64,000 bases of DNA from Struthio camelus. Its lineage: Eukaryota; Chordata; Aves; Struthioniformes; Struthionidae. Below the pieces are notes generated by a model that was given only the letters and a program-made list of their open reading frames with translations, was not told where the DNA came from and did not search any database. The translations under genes and the position numbers were made by a program. Positions 1 through 12,300 of this stretch are shown in pieces; positions within the stretch are counted from its first letter, which is position 1, and every line of letters starts with the position of its first letter. The DNA lies in contig NC_090982.1 in assembly GCF_040807025.1 (NCBI RefSeq), positions 84,494,963 to 84,558,962 on the forward strand, in the 5' to 3' direction.

Positions 1-3000
1 CTTCTTACTCCATCTCGGATAATTTGTATACACACCCTGTGGTACGCTCAATAGGCGCTGCAGAACCAGTTGAAACAGAGCATTATTTTGATCCTTTCTT
101 CTCCTGCTTCACACCTTCATTCTGTTGGCTGGGAAAGGGTCCTATTTTTTAGGATTGCTACCAGGCCTGATTTATGAATCATCTGATAAAGAGCCAGCTC
201 CACTCCCAGAAATGTGCCTTAGGTAGAATTGTATGCTAGTGAGTCAGCTTCAGGGCAGTATTTTCAAAGCAACACTATATAAATTACACAGTATCCATGT
301 GGGGGTGGCTTAGTGTTATGAAAAATCTGCTCTAGAGCATCGCACATACACATCCACACAAATTTGAGTCAACTGTCTTGAGTTGAGTACTGGTTACACT
401 TGTGTTGTTTTAAGCATTTAGGTATGCGTTACGCTTTTATAAGAAAATAAAGGGCATGTTCTAAGAATGTACAGTATCTGCAGAAAGGAGATAAAAAAAC
501 AGTACAAAAGACAGCAGCTGGGAAGTGCAGCAAGCATTGATATTTCCACATTTGTCTTGATGCAATTTAGCTTTTTCTGATAGAGATCTAATTATTTGGA
601 CTGATTGGTTTTTAATTACTTGTGACTACTTAGATTGTGATTACTTTATTGTTGGACATATCTGTATGTGCTGTTAGTACTAAGATATCGCAGATGAGTT
701 TGAATTAAACAAAATAAGTGAGTTTGCTCCTAAAGGAGAGGAAGGCATTGCAAGCAGAAAAAAGCATGACAGACATGTAGAACCACCTACAGGGGTTTTG
801 GATGAAGGTTCAGAAGTGTCTGGAGTTACTGGCACTTGACATCTTCAGAGTCGCGTGGTTTTCTGTCGGGGTGGACTTGACTTTGGTGTTTGCCAGAATT
901 TTGCCTTCTTGTACTGTGAAGTGGGGGACTTCTGTCGTATGGTCAGTTCTTTAGTACATGCGCCGCTTCTGTCCTTCCCCTTCTCTTCTTTACGTAGTCT
1001 GTGAAATGTCTGATTCGGAATTCTTACTGCTTCTGTCTGTCTGCTTACACTTTTAAAAGACAACTATTTTACGTAATTTTATTGGCCTAACTTGTTACTA
1101 CCTCTCTTTCTGATTCTTTATGTCCATCTCTGGTTATCCTGGGTAAATGTGAGATGATATAGTCCACTGGTGATGGAAATAATTGTTTATGTAGGTATGA
1201 GCCATGTTGTTTTTAGCATGCTGTATAAATGTAAACATTTATATTTAAACTTAGCTTGTGTCATAGAAGTTGATATTCTACTTCACAGAATATCTTCTAG
1301 AAGGTTGTTGATGACTTTTTTCTTTTTCTCTTTTTTTTTAGTTCTCAGTGCTAAATGGTATTAAAAACGGTTGCAAGTATTTGGAATGCTTTGCCTGACT
1401 ATTCTTTCCGTTTAAGCAATTGTTAGAACTGGCACAAGAAAGTTATATGGTCATAAACAGGGCAAAGAAGTGGTCTGATGGACTTTGAATAACAGGAAAT
1501 GTGTCTATCATAAACTAAAGTTACTCTTAAGAGCAAACTGCTATGGAAAGCTGTTAGTACTGCTGAACTAAGCATCTCACGTGTCCACAGCTGGTGAGAA
1601 AAAGGACTAGCTTACACTTCGTTGAAGCTAAGCATTCCTTATAGTGAATCAGTTCAATAACATGTAAGATGATAATGTACAATTAAGGTTAGGATATCAT
1701 GGTGTTTATAAGAGTATTTCAGGCCTTACCATTCGTTCATCATGGGTAGAAATTAATTTCCTTGCAAATCCTTGCATTTCGGAATTGGAAAGAAGAATAT
1801 TTACTTTAAGGAGCATGTATGTGGCCAGCTCTTGATTGGTAAAGAGCATACATGCCGTATTTGACGCTATTCTTTGTGCAGTGGAAGAAATGACCTAATA
1901 GCATGAATTCCACAACAGTTGTTCTTGAGGAAGCTGCTAATACCACTTTGAATTTACCTTTTTGCTTTTTTTTTTAATCTGTTTGTGTCTTCAGAAATCT
2001 CTTCTTGCAGCAAACACAGCTGTGAAAGAAATAGTCAGTACCCTCTAGTGACATAAGAACCCATGAGTTCTACCTGTCGGCTGTTTGTCGTGAAATTTCT
2101 CTTCATGTAAAGAGGTGATCTGGTCCTTGCCCTCCCGTCCCTGTCCTTTCTGCCAGCTCCTGCAGACAGTTTCACTGGTGTTCTGGTTTTGTCTTCTGTT
2201 GGTTTAGTGAGCTGAGCCTAACCGAGAAGGGATGGGTTAGTTCTGTTACATAGGAGGGAATAAGACTGCACGGTCATGAGTAGGCAGTAAAAAGGGAGAC
2301 TATCTCTCTTTGAGGCAGGTGAGCTTTAGACTGGCTCAGCTGCCCCTGCTAATGTCCCCTTTAGAATCCTTCTGGATTTATTCACAATTGTGCAGTACTG
2401 ATAATGCACAAACTAGTGCTTTATGCCTTTAGAAATGAGTCTATGATTTCACTCTTTGAAAATATTTCCTATGAAAAGGTACAGTTGGATATTTCTTCTA
2501 CATATTGGTATTTTCTATGCGTGGTTGGAAAATAAAATAATTTCTACTAGAAAAATCTAGTGCTGAAGTTCTTCTAGAAATGCTTTTTTAAAAAAAAAAA
2601 ACTTCAGTGTCTGTGCATCAGAAAAAGGAGAATGACATTTCTGAGCAGTGTCTACGTAAGTATCCGCTTGCATCTGTAAGCATCACAGACTATCTTTCTG
2701 TGCCATGTTGTTCTCTTTTAAGAAAGAAACTGGTCATTCTCTTAAGGTTACCCTGAGATTACCTCTTCTAGTACTATTACCATAAAAGCGAATGGCAAGA
2801 AAGGATGGGAGCATTTCAGTACAGTCTCTCTTTTTCTGTCTGGTTAATACATTTCTCAAGCAGAATGAAGCAATATGTTCTTTTTCTTTGAGACCTGGCT
2901 TTCCTTGGCATAGATTTTTTTTTTTTCCCAAAACTATCTGCATTCTTCCCTACAGCAAAATCTGTTTGAGTCATGACAGACATTTTTTCCCCAAAGTAAA

Positions 3001-3329
3001 TATAAAGTTCCCTTTTCATATACTTATTAGAATTATTGGGGTTTTTTATGTGCCAGTTCAAGAGATCTGGAGAGTACAGGCCTCATCAGAACAAGTATTA
3101 TCTCCACGGGCACAGAAATACGCATCGTTGTCGACCAGTGTTTGTGCCTTCTTCTCGCTAAAAATATCATTCACTTACCCCTGTGTGAGGGGAGGAAGGC
3201 ACAAATTCCTTAAAGTGGTATAGGTGTGTACCCCTCAGACTTCTGTATTTTAAGAGTATAGGAGAGATGCTGTCTGCCTTTGCTGCTGATACAAGTGGAT
3301 GTGCTGTTGGCCTCCGAATCACTCGGACT

Positions 3330-4030
3330 GAGAAAACTGTGAGCCTGCTTGAGTGAGGTGGGGACCTACTGACCAAGAGCAGGGAAGAGGCTGAGGTCCT
3401 TGGTAGCCTTTTTGCGTTGTTTTTCACTAGTGAGGTCTGCCGAGACCTCGCAGGTCCCTCTGCCTCCTAGCAGAGGCTATGGGAATGGAGCAGTGCGTGC
3501 ACTAGAGGAGCTGGGACGTACTCAGGTCTGTGGGTCCAGATGAGCATCTGAAGGCGCTGGTTGATGTCAGTCTGGGCAACAGGATGGGGTGCGCTCTCAG
3601 CAAGTTTATGGACCGTACCAGGTTTAAGGGTCAGGCTGCTGTGCTGGAGGACAGAGCTGTAAATCAGAGGGACTTCAGCAGGCTGACAAACCTCCCGAAG
3701 TTCAGCAAGGCAAGTGCAGAGTCCTGCATCTGGCGTGGGCTAACCCCGTGCAACAGGATAGGCTGCAGAGAAAGCAGCTCTGCAGGAAAAGGCACTGGCG
3801 GAGAGGCTGAACGGGGTCGGCAGTGTGCCCTGGCAGCAGAGGCGACCAGCTGCATACGGAGCTGTGCTAGCAACAGCGTGGTCAGCAGGGTGAGGGAAGT
3901 GATTTGTCTGCTCTGTTTGGCTCTCGTGAAACTGCATCCGGAGTACGGTGTCCAGTTTTGGGCTCCTCCGTACATGAAAGGCATTGCCAGAGCACAGTGA
4001 TGTATGAGGAGAGGCTGAGAGAGAGCTCGG
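3330..4030 (+). mobile_element. Decayed CR1 LINE fragment (ORF2 reverse transcriptase region)
   Basis: The + strand encodes broken pieces of the CR1 non-LTR retrotransposon ORF2 in family order. About 3365-3430 gives a degenerate 'EVLGSLFALFFTSEV', comparable to the CR1 'ELLNAFFASVFT' segment. 3535-3570 resembles the 'GPD...VLRELADV' segment. 3580-3690 carries 'CALSKFMDRT' and 'NQRDFSRL', matching the 'CTLSKFADDTKL' and 'IQRDLDRL' part of the palm. 3700-3970 matches the C-terminal end (GKCRVLHL..., REVI..., VQFWAP). The middle of the reverse transcriptase is missing and frames shift between pieces, so the copy is dead. The family assignment rests on remembered CR1 protein features, not on a database search. 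A 156-codon open frame (3530-4000) is part of this relic. Confidence 0.85.
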
Positions 4031-5540
4031 TTTGTTCACAGCACCTTTCTGAAGCAGGGATGTAGCCTTATTCTGTGCTACAGATGGGGTAAAAAAAGCA
4101 GCATATAGTGTCACAGGAAGCTTGCAATAGATCAGGAAACTGAAGAGGGAATTTTCTGGGTACAGAGGTGTCTCTCTAGTTCCCCCGGTCTTCCAGCATG
4201 GATGGTTATCCATGCTCTCAGGCTACTCAAGTATTAGTTCTCCTTGTCTGCAGAAATGTCTTTTTTAAAAACAGCAGATGAAAACTTAGCATTGATTTTT
4301 ATTTTTTTTGTCTTAAGTATCTAAATTTTCTTTGAAGTGTCATAAACTTACTGTTTACTACGTTTTTAAACCTATAAACAATTTGTTCCACACAGTTTGT
4401 CTGTAAGTGGATGTGGTAATTGAAAGGTTTTCCTTAACTTCATTCTGGGTTGAATTCCAAATTAACCTTTTGGCGGAAGGTAGAGCGTGAAAAATGGAGA
4501 TTAAAATGATGAATATTGTATTTCTAAAAATTTTCCCTGAAGATAGTTAGGTACTTTTTTTTGGTTGATAATGTGCAAGTTGTCAATCAGCTAGGTAGCT
4601 TGTTCTTAATATTTGCACTGAAGCAATGCAATTTATTAAACTATAACTTGAAGTAAAATGTAGGATACTGATGTGAGTGGATACTGTTTCTTGCTGGCAG
4701 CCCATGCTATTTGATGCTGTCTTCCTGACAGATTTTGAGAGAAATGAGATCAGCGTATAGGTTTTCCTATAACTAGTACTTGTGTGAGAAACTTCCAAAG
4801 AGCATCTGAACGGTACATTTGATAGTGCTGATGATGTCTTACGTGAGACTTAGTAGCATGATTGTTCTCTTTTGAGAACAAACTGGTGTTAAAGCAGAGC
4901 TAATGCTTCTAAAGGCGTTATGTGTAGATATAGGGAAGCCCGTATTCCTGATGATTTGATGTCATTTCTTGGCACTTTTTATAAATTTGTCTTTGCTACG
5001 TGTGATTCATCATGCTCAACTGGAGGAGCAATTCCACTGGGAAGGTTGTTTGTGCTGTGGCTCTGTAATGTTCAACAGCTGTTCTGTTTCAGCTCAGAAT
5101 GACTGGATTTCTTCTATGTCATATTGATACTGTGAGTTTGCAAATTGCCTTAAAAACACTTTAAGTTTGAGGTCTTGTCCAACTGAAAGTGCATTTCTTC
5201 CAGATATGGAACCTGGACTATATTCCGGTCTGTCCAGGTAGATGACTCCCACGTCTGGGAACTTTCAGTCTGATGTAAGAGTTAAGAAATACTTCTATCA
5301 TTTTTTTTGATCTGTTGTGATCATTTTATTGAGATGAACTGCGTTGTACGCAGTAACGTTTTTCATGGGTACCTAGAAGGAAGAATAGTTTGATGTAACA
5401 GAATGGGTTCACTTGGAAAAAGTAAATGAAGAGAACCAAAATTATACTGAACTGTACTGGCTGTAACTGAAAACAATGGTTTTAGCTGATGAGTTGGGTA
5501 ATATTGTGAGGAGTAGGAGGGACTGAGTTATTTGCGTGAA

Positions 5541-5568
5541 TTATTCTTACTGTTCTGTTCTCCTGCAG
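5541..5568 (+). promoter_or_regulatory. ARK2N: Splice acceptor of first ARK2N coding exon
   Basis: A pyrimidine-rich tract ends in CTCCTGCAG at 5560-5568, immediately before the exon that holds the ARK2N start. From 5569 to the ATG at 5662 the reading frame is open for 31 codons with no stop. If an upstream exon supplied an in-frame ATG, an N-terminally extended protein would be possible. The human protein starts at the equivalent of 5662, which is the start chosen here. Confidence 0.85.
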
Positions 5569-5661
5569 GTTGCTGTGTTGCTGAAATCCATATCTAGTTC
5601 ACCCAGTCTTCCAGACAACGTGCTCCATGCTCTGAGCCCCGGAGGAGCTTGGCGTTCTGAA
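5569..5661 (+). other. ARK2N: ARK2N 5' UTR segment within first coding exon
   Basis: This is the 93-nt leader part of the start-codon exon. It is in frame with the CDS and stop-free, which is unusual for a 5' UTR. The ATG context at 5662 is modest, with A at -3 and A at +4. A second in-frame ATG lies two codons on, at 5668. Confidence 0.75.
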
Positions 5662-6385
5662 ATGAAGATGGAGGCGGTGGGAAAAGCAGAAGAACTCGTT
5701 GATTCAGAAGTTCCACCAAAGACTTCTGAAAAGCCAGAGACAGCTCCTGATGAAGATGGACCGATAGAACTGGAGACACAAACTCAGAAAGATAATGCGC
5801 CCGCTGTAGCAGACTCTACAGTGCTCTCCTCAATGCCTTGCTTACTGATGGAACTGAGGCGAGACTCCTCGGAGTCTCAGCTGGCATCTACAGAAAGCGA
5901 TAAGCCAACGGGTGGTCGAGTTTATGAGAGTGACTCTTCTAATCATTGCATGCTTTCCCCTTCTTCCAGTGGGCATTTGGCTGACTCAGACACATTGTCT
6001 TCCACAGAAGAGAATGAGCCCTGTCAAGCTGAAGCTGCTGTAGAAGGCGACCCTTCTGGGGTGTCTGGGGCTGCAGTCGGGAGGAAATCCAGGCGATCCA
6101 GGTCCGAAAGTGAAACTTCAACAATGGCCGCCAAGAAAAACCGACAGTCTAGTGACAAGCAGAATGGCAGAGTTACCAAGGTAAAAGGTCATCGAAGCCA
6201 AAAGCACAAAGAAAGAATCCGGCTGTTAAGGCAGAAACGGGAGGCAGCTGCTCGCAAGAAGTACAACCTGCTGCAGGACAGCAGTACCAGTGATAGTGAC
6301 CTGACGTGTGACTCGAGCACGAGTTCATCAGATGATGATGAAGAGGTTTCAGGGAGCAGCAAGACAATCACTGCAGAGATACCAG
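5662..6385 (+). CDS. ARK2N: ARK2N coding exon 1
   Basis: This exon encodes residues 1 to 241 plus the first base of codon 242. It begins [16 protein letters not shown], close to the human start. It contains the [12 protein letters not shown] segment with the RRxS phosphorylation motif (S69 here), the [18 protein letters not shown] block, the basic region and the acidic Ser/Asp run. The exon ends at ATACCAG followed by the donor GTAGAG at 6386, giving phase 1. Reading past the donor reaches a stop at 6406-6408 after seven more residues, so a retained intron would truncate the protein after the nuclear-localisation region. Confidence 0.95.
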
Positions 6386-9300
6386 GTAGAGGATGTTTTT
6401 TAAACTGAACTGTAACGCATCTGACATCGTTTCTCAGCTGTCATGCTAAGTTAGATGAGTGACACTTGAGAAAAACCAGGAGAACTGCAGCTCTGTGTAA
6501 ATTTGAAGACTGCAGTATATTAACAAGGCATGGCAAATTTTAAAATCTGTTCTGAGGTTTCAGTGCGCTTTTGCACGCCAACAAAACATAGAAATGGTAA
6601 ATTGGAGGAAGGACTACCTTTGAAGTGTGGAATTTTCAGATTTTTTTCCTTTGTAAGCCTATACGAACTCCTATCAGTGCTGTCAAATCCCATTAGATGG
6701 TGATAATAAATACATTCTTAAGATAAGTGGCCAGCTTTGCTTTAATATAGTAAGACCACAGCTCTGCAGCTGTGTTTGAAATAACGTGGCATATCTCTTG
6801 CCTATCTTACAGTAAGGCCCTGTTCACTATTGCACTTGTGCTGTGCTTTCAGCTCTGTGTTTCAGTGCATGACAAATCTATTTAGCCTTATTGTAATTTA
6901 CAGTCTTGCAGATCGCAGCTGGTCACCTATTTTAGGACATAAATACGAATTTGTTTACACAGGTGCCCAAGCTATTTCCAATCCTAAGTTTTTAACATTT
7001 TAGACAAAGGTATTAGCATTTTCTTGTGTCAAAAGGATCTATGATTTCTATATTTTTAATTTTCTGACACATCCACATTAAAAGATGGGAGCAGCAAATT
7101 ACAGGGGCCTTCTCTTGATTTTATTAGTGAAAGAAAGATGAGTTCTTCAAGTTTCTTGTCTGCTGAGTCTCTGTTATTGAATTAGCCCAAATGCCGTGGA
7201 CAGGATTTTGTGTGACTTACTCTTGCAGCATATTATACCATAGAACCGTCATCATATGGTAATCTTCGTATGGCAATCACAAATAAAATCACATAAAAAT
7301 AAACCTTTTGGCTTGCCAATTTTTACTGGGTTACATGCCTTTTTCCCTTTTGTGCTAGAAGATTTTGGGAGATAAATATCATCTTTATAGGGCAAGAAAA
7401 TTTAAAGGAAAACTGCATTAATTTGTCTTAACTTAGTAAACCAATATTTGCTAGTTGAATTACTTAAAATATTAATTTACATCAGATTTTACAAGTAACT
7501 GTCACTGTTTTAACTGACTTCATTAAGGTGAATGATTCTGGACGTCACCATGAGAACTGGCGTTTTTCCCACATATTGCTAGGAAGCAGGTTTCACAAAG
7601 GAAGTTAATGTTTATTATTGGAAAGTCTGGGAAAGGCATATTTCTCCTATAATTGTTGTTTAGTAAAATTTTAACTACCTAGTAAAAATAACTGTAGAAT
7701 CTCTATTATAAAGTCTGGCTTCTAACTTTCATGGTGAAGTGCCTTGTTATTGACTATATTTACACTTTGGGCAATTAAGGCCTGAGTTAAAGCCCATTGA
7801 AGAAAACTGTCTTTCACTGAGTTTTGGGGCAATTCTCTCAATCCCTCCTCCTTGAGAAACAGGGTATGACTTTTTTGAAGTCACGAAGTGCCTTGTGACC
7901 CAGAAACATATCACATGGTATTTTCAGATCTGCCTAGGTTTGATTTCCATTGCCTAGATACTTCTGAGCTTACTCTAGGATACTTTTCTACGTCGTTAGG
8001 CTCTTTGGTACTTGAACTCTAGGTGTTACCATGAGAGGCTTGCTGTGAAAAGGTCCCATTGTAATGGATGGAAGAACCTGTTGATTTCGTGATTATTACA
8101 CCAAGGCCTACTTCTACACGGGATGCAAGATGTGGGAGTGCAAAAACCGTCTTGGGGAACAGTGACCTGTATTTCTTACTTCATAGCTCTGCATTCATCT
8201 ATCTGATACTAAATTACATTGAAGACAAAAACTTTCAAGCTGTCATTCTGGGATTAGGTACAATGTGTATCTGTCAGATTGCAGTTTTCCTTTAAATAAA
8301 AACTAGTTTGGTTTGTGGGAAACAAATCTCTGAGTACAAGAGAAAAATATTCGTTATAGAGATAGGGACAAGGTGGACCAAAAATGCATCCTATGCTATT
8401 TCTGGGTTAATGAAACTTTGTGATTGCACTAGGTGCGGTGGAGCTATGAGCCTGACTAGGATTGCAAGGATTGCTCTCCATTGCAAGTGACTAATGGACA
8501 GATTCACACGCCATCTGTGATTCCTCCTCTTGGAACTGGCAAACTGCTTAAGTTAAATAACTTTTCTGAATAAAAAGCCATTACAGAGCATTACACTGTG
8601 CAATCGTCAAGATTTAGGAAACGAACAGCTAATCAGAATCTAGTACAGGGTAGCCAAAAGCATTACCTGAATTTCAGGCCACAGGTATCCTTTGAATATA
8701 ATCGAAAGATGAGAGTAAACTTCAAATTTAACTTAATATTTGAACTTCAGTATCAAGAAACTGCAGTGCATCTGTCAGAAGGACATAAGCATGAACAAAA
8801 ATTTGCATTTACTTTTAAAAATCTGCGCATTTTGATGCGGAAGAGTAATACAGGTAGCCTGTGTTCCCCTTAGTCTAATCATATTTGGATGCTTTAGCAG
8901 GAATGTTAGTTACAGTCTCAAATGTAGCTTACTATCGGGACTCATTTTCAGATGTCTGTTGTCTGAAAACAGCTTTGCCAACAGAGATGCTCTAAAATTT
9001 TTAGCAACGATATATTGTGGCCATCATCATATACAAAGAGAATACAAATATTCTGGCTCTTAGCTTCTATCAAAACACAGTGTTACAGAAGACAGTTTGC
9101 TACCTGTGTCGTCTGAAAATTGAAGTGACTCATTTGAGAATGCAAATGTCACGTCACTAGGTCTCTTCCATTTCAAGAGGGTAGTTATTGTTTCAAACCA
9201 TCTATGTGACTGGTTCAGAAATATGTTTGGATTGATTAGTGAGGAAAGGAAAGCGTTCAGTGAAGTGCATAATGGTGCCATGAACATCAGTAGTGCTACT

Positions 9301-12300
9301 AGCTTCATTTTATTGTACGTGCACACAAATTGTGAACCAAGCAGTTGTTCAGTAGAGTGTCAGTTCTCGCTGCTGTACTCGAATGTAATAACACACGTTA
9401 AAATACCAACAGTCTTTTCTTGGCAAAGACTAAAAAGTTGTGACGAGATCTTATTGGTGATACTTACGTATATGTACTGCGAGATCACTAGAAACCAAGC
9501 ACAATGTAATATGGTATTCTGAAAAAATGATATGCTATCAATTTTTATATGAAAATGCAGGTGTGATATAGACTTCATGGACACTACTAAGAGTCTTTTC
9601 ACTGACCTGAGCACTCACAAGCTTGAGTTCCTTAGTTCAGTAAATGCCATGATTTTTGAATTTTTGCAAATTAGGAATAATCTCGTTAAAATATAAGGTT
9701 GAGCCTCTCTGTTGGCATTTAGGATTTTCCTGCTCTTTAACAAATACTAGATAGCATCCACTCTGGGCAAAAGAGGATGATCTTTAGTGATTCTTGAAAT
9801 AGATTTTGCTAGAACTATTGTTGTTAAAAGTTTTTCCTTTGAATGACTTCAGATTTGACCATGCAAATTAACTCTGAATAAAATTTGCATGAAAACAAGT
9901 CTGGACACCAATATTTAATTCTATGTAAACTCTTTGGTGGAAGGAAAGGATTTTTAAAAATACAAATATGATATGAAAAACATGTCATTTCACCACCACT
10001 GTACTCTCTACAGCAGAGGGGGAAAAAAATCTAAACTGAAATAAGCTTAATTCATGTTTTAGGCTTTCCGAAGTCTAAAGTTTGAAGTCTTATGTTGAAA
10101 AATGTGTTATGGCTCATTTGTTTAAAGAAGGAAAAAATGTTTTTAATATGCCGCAATCCAGAGAGGGGGCACAATGCACAATGTGGATGCTGTGAGCTGG
10201 TTTACCTCCTCCTAAGATTGGTGCGTAGACCTTGAATGAAGCATCTTACATGAGATGAGTTTCATGAAAGTAACTCGGAATGACAGTTATTTAGGAATAG
10301 GGGGAAAAAAAATCTGTTAAGAATAATTTGTAGTGAGATACTCATTTTAAAAATGTAGGGTAGCATAACAAAATAGGAGTCCACCATTCCTAGTTAGAAT
10401 GAAGGTGCAATGTATTTTCTTTAACTGCTGCAGTGTCAGTTTGCCTAAATTAAATAATTTTGGATGTAGTCATTATTTGGGTAGTACTTAATGATTCCAT
10501 AAAGGGATTAACATGGGGGATTTTTACAAGGTGTTACTCTGCAAGAGATACTGTCCTGAAAATAGCAATCGGATCTTATCATACCTTTGTGCTTGATAAC
10601 TTCTTCTTGACTTGACTTCTAAAACTACAGTTGTAAGTTTACAGATAGCAAAGGGACTAGTGTGATTAAATGCTAGTGTCTTAATATTATCTGAATGCAT
10701 TTTAGGGCTTAATTGTATAACGCTGAAGGCTACCCAGTTATGTTACGAACTTATATCCTGTAATATTTTAATTAGAACTGCAAAGGAAGTATTTGAAACA
10801 GATTGATTTGCTGCTACTAGTGTAGATGTCTAATGTGTAGATACAAGATGCCTTTTTAAAAATGGTATTGCAGGGTAATATATATTTCAATATACAGTCT
10901 CTTCAGTTTACAAAAGAGTTTCTCTCAACTTTGACTATGCTAATTCATCCTTAGCTTTAGAAGCCTAGCTAGATTACATCTCTCATATCACCATCCGTGA
11001 TTTTTATTTCAATTACAATTAAAACTTACTCAACAGTACTTAAATATGTCTGATCTTAAACCTGTGGAAGTCAGAATGCCTCCCATTTAGTCTTCTGATC
11101 TTTGGGAGGAGATCCTTGATCAAAGGATTGTAAATAGAATCATAATAGGTGTTCAACACTAGGGTTTGGTTGGTTGGATTTTTAGCTAAAATGCAGTCAA
11201 CAGGATTGGAGTTACTTGGTATGAAGTGATTTATTTCTGAGCAGAAGAACTGAATGCTGAATTTCCAGCCTGTCTGATAGGTAAACAGATGAGACAGAAG
11301 CCTTAAAAAGCAGGTTTTGTACTAGGTCTTTGGCCCTCAAGCGTGGCATTGCTAGCTAGGCACCACTTGGAAATAAAAAGAATAATCTTAGGCTATGTTT
11401 AGGTGTTACTGAAGAATTTATGTATACCTCATTTAAATAGCTCTTAAAAAGAATGTATTGTTTAAATAATATTGTAATTTCACAGTAAAGTCCCAATAAA
11501 GAATTAGTGCCTTATGCTTTTATTAGTAAATATTTGTTTAGGTTGTGCAATGGCGTTTCTCGTTCTTAAGATATTTTCTATTACTCTTAAACTAGGGATC
11601 CCACGAATTTCGTGTTTACCTATTAAATTGTCAGGTTATATAGCTGCTTTGGGTAGTTTAATGTGATGCTTTTCTTGTTTTGAAATGATCTTAAGTAATG
11701 TTAATATATTAGGGCAGCATGCACATTATTTATTATTCTTAAAAGAAGGCATAAAGCCTCATATTCTTGGGTTTTTTTGTTTGTTATTTTGTTTTTTCTT
11801 AGAGGATTTCTGAGTGAACTCTAAACTTAATATAGATACCACTGCCTTTTCTTTTTGATCTATACAGTGAAGTAACTAGCATGGCCTTGTTTCCTTGTCT
11901 GCTAAAATTGCTCCCGATAATCCCAACATCAGTCACTTAATCATCTTTCTGATGGATGTAAGGAGAGCAGTTTCCTTCTAGCTAGACCCAGGCTGTTTTC
12001 TGCTGGGTCTAGCTAGAAATGCTAGGAATAATGCGCTGCCAGCCAGTTCATTTTGAGATTAGGGGTGCAGTTCTAGTGGATGAGAGTTTTGCCAGTGATC
12101 TCGCTTAAGTGTTACATGGATTACTCCTGTGATACAGCTGTCTGTCTTTCAGAACGAACAGAAATTGTTTTCCCCTTATGTATCTGCATAATATTCTACA
12201 TATCTGTTTGTGTATATATGTTTGTGCTGTATATTCTCTTCCTTGGTGTTTAGTATGTTCCTCCACAAGTAAACTAAGAGCGGTAAGGTTTGGGCTTGGC

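Larger units (their letters stand above)
1..5568 (+). other. ARK2N: ARK2N intron upstream of first coding exon
   Basis: This stretch precedes the splice acceptor at 5567-5568 and is read as the end of an intron in the 5' UTR part of ARK2N. It is AT-rich, with short homopolymers and no reading frame that resembles a protein, apart from the CR1 LINE relic at about 3330-4030. No promoter or CpG island is visible, so the ARK2N transcription start must lie to the left of the window. The intron assignment is inferred from the good acceptor before the start-codon exon. Confidence 0.7.

Noticed and set aside
3530..4000. 156-codon open frame as a host gene
   Set aside because: Its peptide follows the CR1 ORF2 reverse transcriptase region, so it belongs to a dead transposon.
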